Positions 5,479-5,750 of a stretch of DNA of 5,750 bases are shown in pieces. Origin of the DNA: Lachnospiraceae bacterium UBA1748. GTDB taxonomy: Bacteria > Bacillota > Clostridia > Lachnospirales > Lachnospiraceae. The notes beneath the pieces are model-generated. The model made no database searches, was not told the DNA's origin, and was given only the letters and a program-made list of their open reading frames with translations. The DNA is taken from NCBI GenBank assembly GCA_002314855.1, contig DCHQ01000039.1:1-5750 (forward strand). Direction: 5' to 3'. Positions within the stretch are counted from its first letter, which is position 1; the number at the start of each line of letters is the position of its first letter. The position numbers were made by a program, and so were the translations under genes.

Positions 5479-5750
5479 ATGGATCATAAGGAAACTTGTA
5501 GACAACTTCAGGCTATTAGAAAAGGTATTGCAGATAAGTTGGGTATTGATTTACATCAGACAGAGTGTACATATCCGGGAGAATGCTCGGGTACTTGTCC
5601 AAAGTGTGCCAAGGAAGAGCAGATACTTAATGCTGCACTTCTTCGAAGGACAGCGACAGTTGCAGGTCTGGCAGCTGGTGCATTGTCACTTACTGCATGT
5701 GGTCAGGAACCTTTGGCAGGGGAAGCGACTGATCCTAATTCTGCACCTAT
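5479..5750 (+). CDS. Cysteine-motif protein with internal lipoprotein-like signal (3' end outside window)
   Basis: The first 90 codons are visible before the right edge. AGAGGA at 5467-5472 supports the ATG at 5479. Residues 1-50 contain CRQLQAIRKGIADKLGID and then a four-cysteine motif, C30-x5-C36-x3-C40-x2-C43 (CTYPGECSGTCPKC). The G-[ED]-C-x-G-T-C-P-x-C pattern recurs, from memory, in small anaerobe proteins and probably binds a metal or Fe-S cluster. It is followed by LLRRTATVAGLAAGALSLTAC: a twin Arg (56-57), a small-residue hydrophobic stretch and a lipobox-like LTAC with C74, as in a lipoprotein signal peptide. A polar, presumably exported region then starts. A cytosolic-looking Cys motif ahead of a secretion signal is unusual. 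It might be a signal with a long N-region (Tat-like), or the helix may be an uncleaved anchor. The main domain is not visible, so no function is given. Confidence 0.75.
   Translation, partial: MDHKETCRQLQAIRKGIADKLGIDLHQTECTYPGECSGTCPKCAKEEQILNAALLRRTATVAGLAAGALSLTACGQEPLAGEATDPNSAP

Overview
The window is AT-rich, has strong Shine-Dalgarno sites of the AGGAGG type, and carries proteins in the style of anaerobic gut or rumen Firmicutes. These include a WYL-domain regulator, a zinc-ribbon/one-TM/Ser-Asp-Trp-tail protein, and small acidic unknowns. The best guess is a Lachnospiraceae-like clostridium (Butyrivibrio/Pseudobutyrivibrio/Roseburia neighbourhood). That placement is inferred from style, not from a marker gene. 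There are no RNA genes, CRISPR array, transposase or phage genes.

Layout. Positions 1-801 (minus strand) hold the N-terminal 267 residues of a WYL-domain transcriptional regulator that runs off the left edge. Its control region (802-907) has a textbook promoter (TTGACT-17-TAAAAT) with a dyad in the spacer, and a second, larger dyad just upstream of the -35. Diverging from it on the plus strand are an unrecognised very acidic 254-aa protein (908-1672), a HAD hydrolase of the type found in 'Swiss Army Knife' RNA-repair proteins (1676-2161; 3-nt gap, probably co-translated) and an unrecognised 132-aa protein (2229-2627). A separate plus-strand gene (2763-3677) encodes a membrane protein with a cytosolic zinc ribbon and a long Ser/Asp/Tyr/Trp tail. 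Its stop codon lies inside a REP-like repeat. A bidirectional terminator (3720-3760) separates it from the convergent minus-strand gene 3759-5300, a membrane-anchored FecR-domain protein with a GTG start. After a 178-nt divergent spacer, a plus-strand gene begins at 5479. It combines an N-terminal four-cysteine motif with an internal RR-type lipoprotein-like signal, and it runs off the right edge.

How they may work together (inference). WYL regulators often sense nucleic-acid or nucleotide ligands and control stress or defence loci. A WYL regulator divergent from an acidic unknown plus an RNA-repair-type HAD is the most system-like unit here. The right half consists of three envelope-associated proteins that share no obvious pathway with the left half. 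Nothing in the window proves a new system. The most unusual items are the WYL/HAD unit, the cysteine-motif lipoprotein and the REP-like element at a stop codon.
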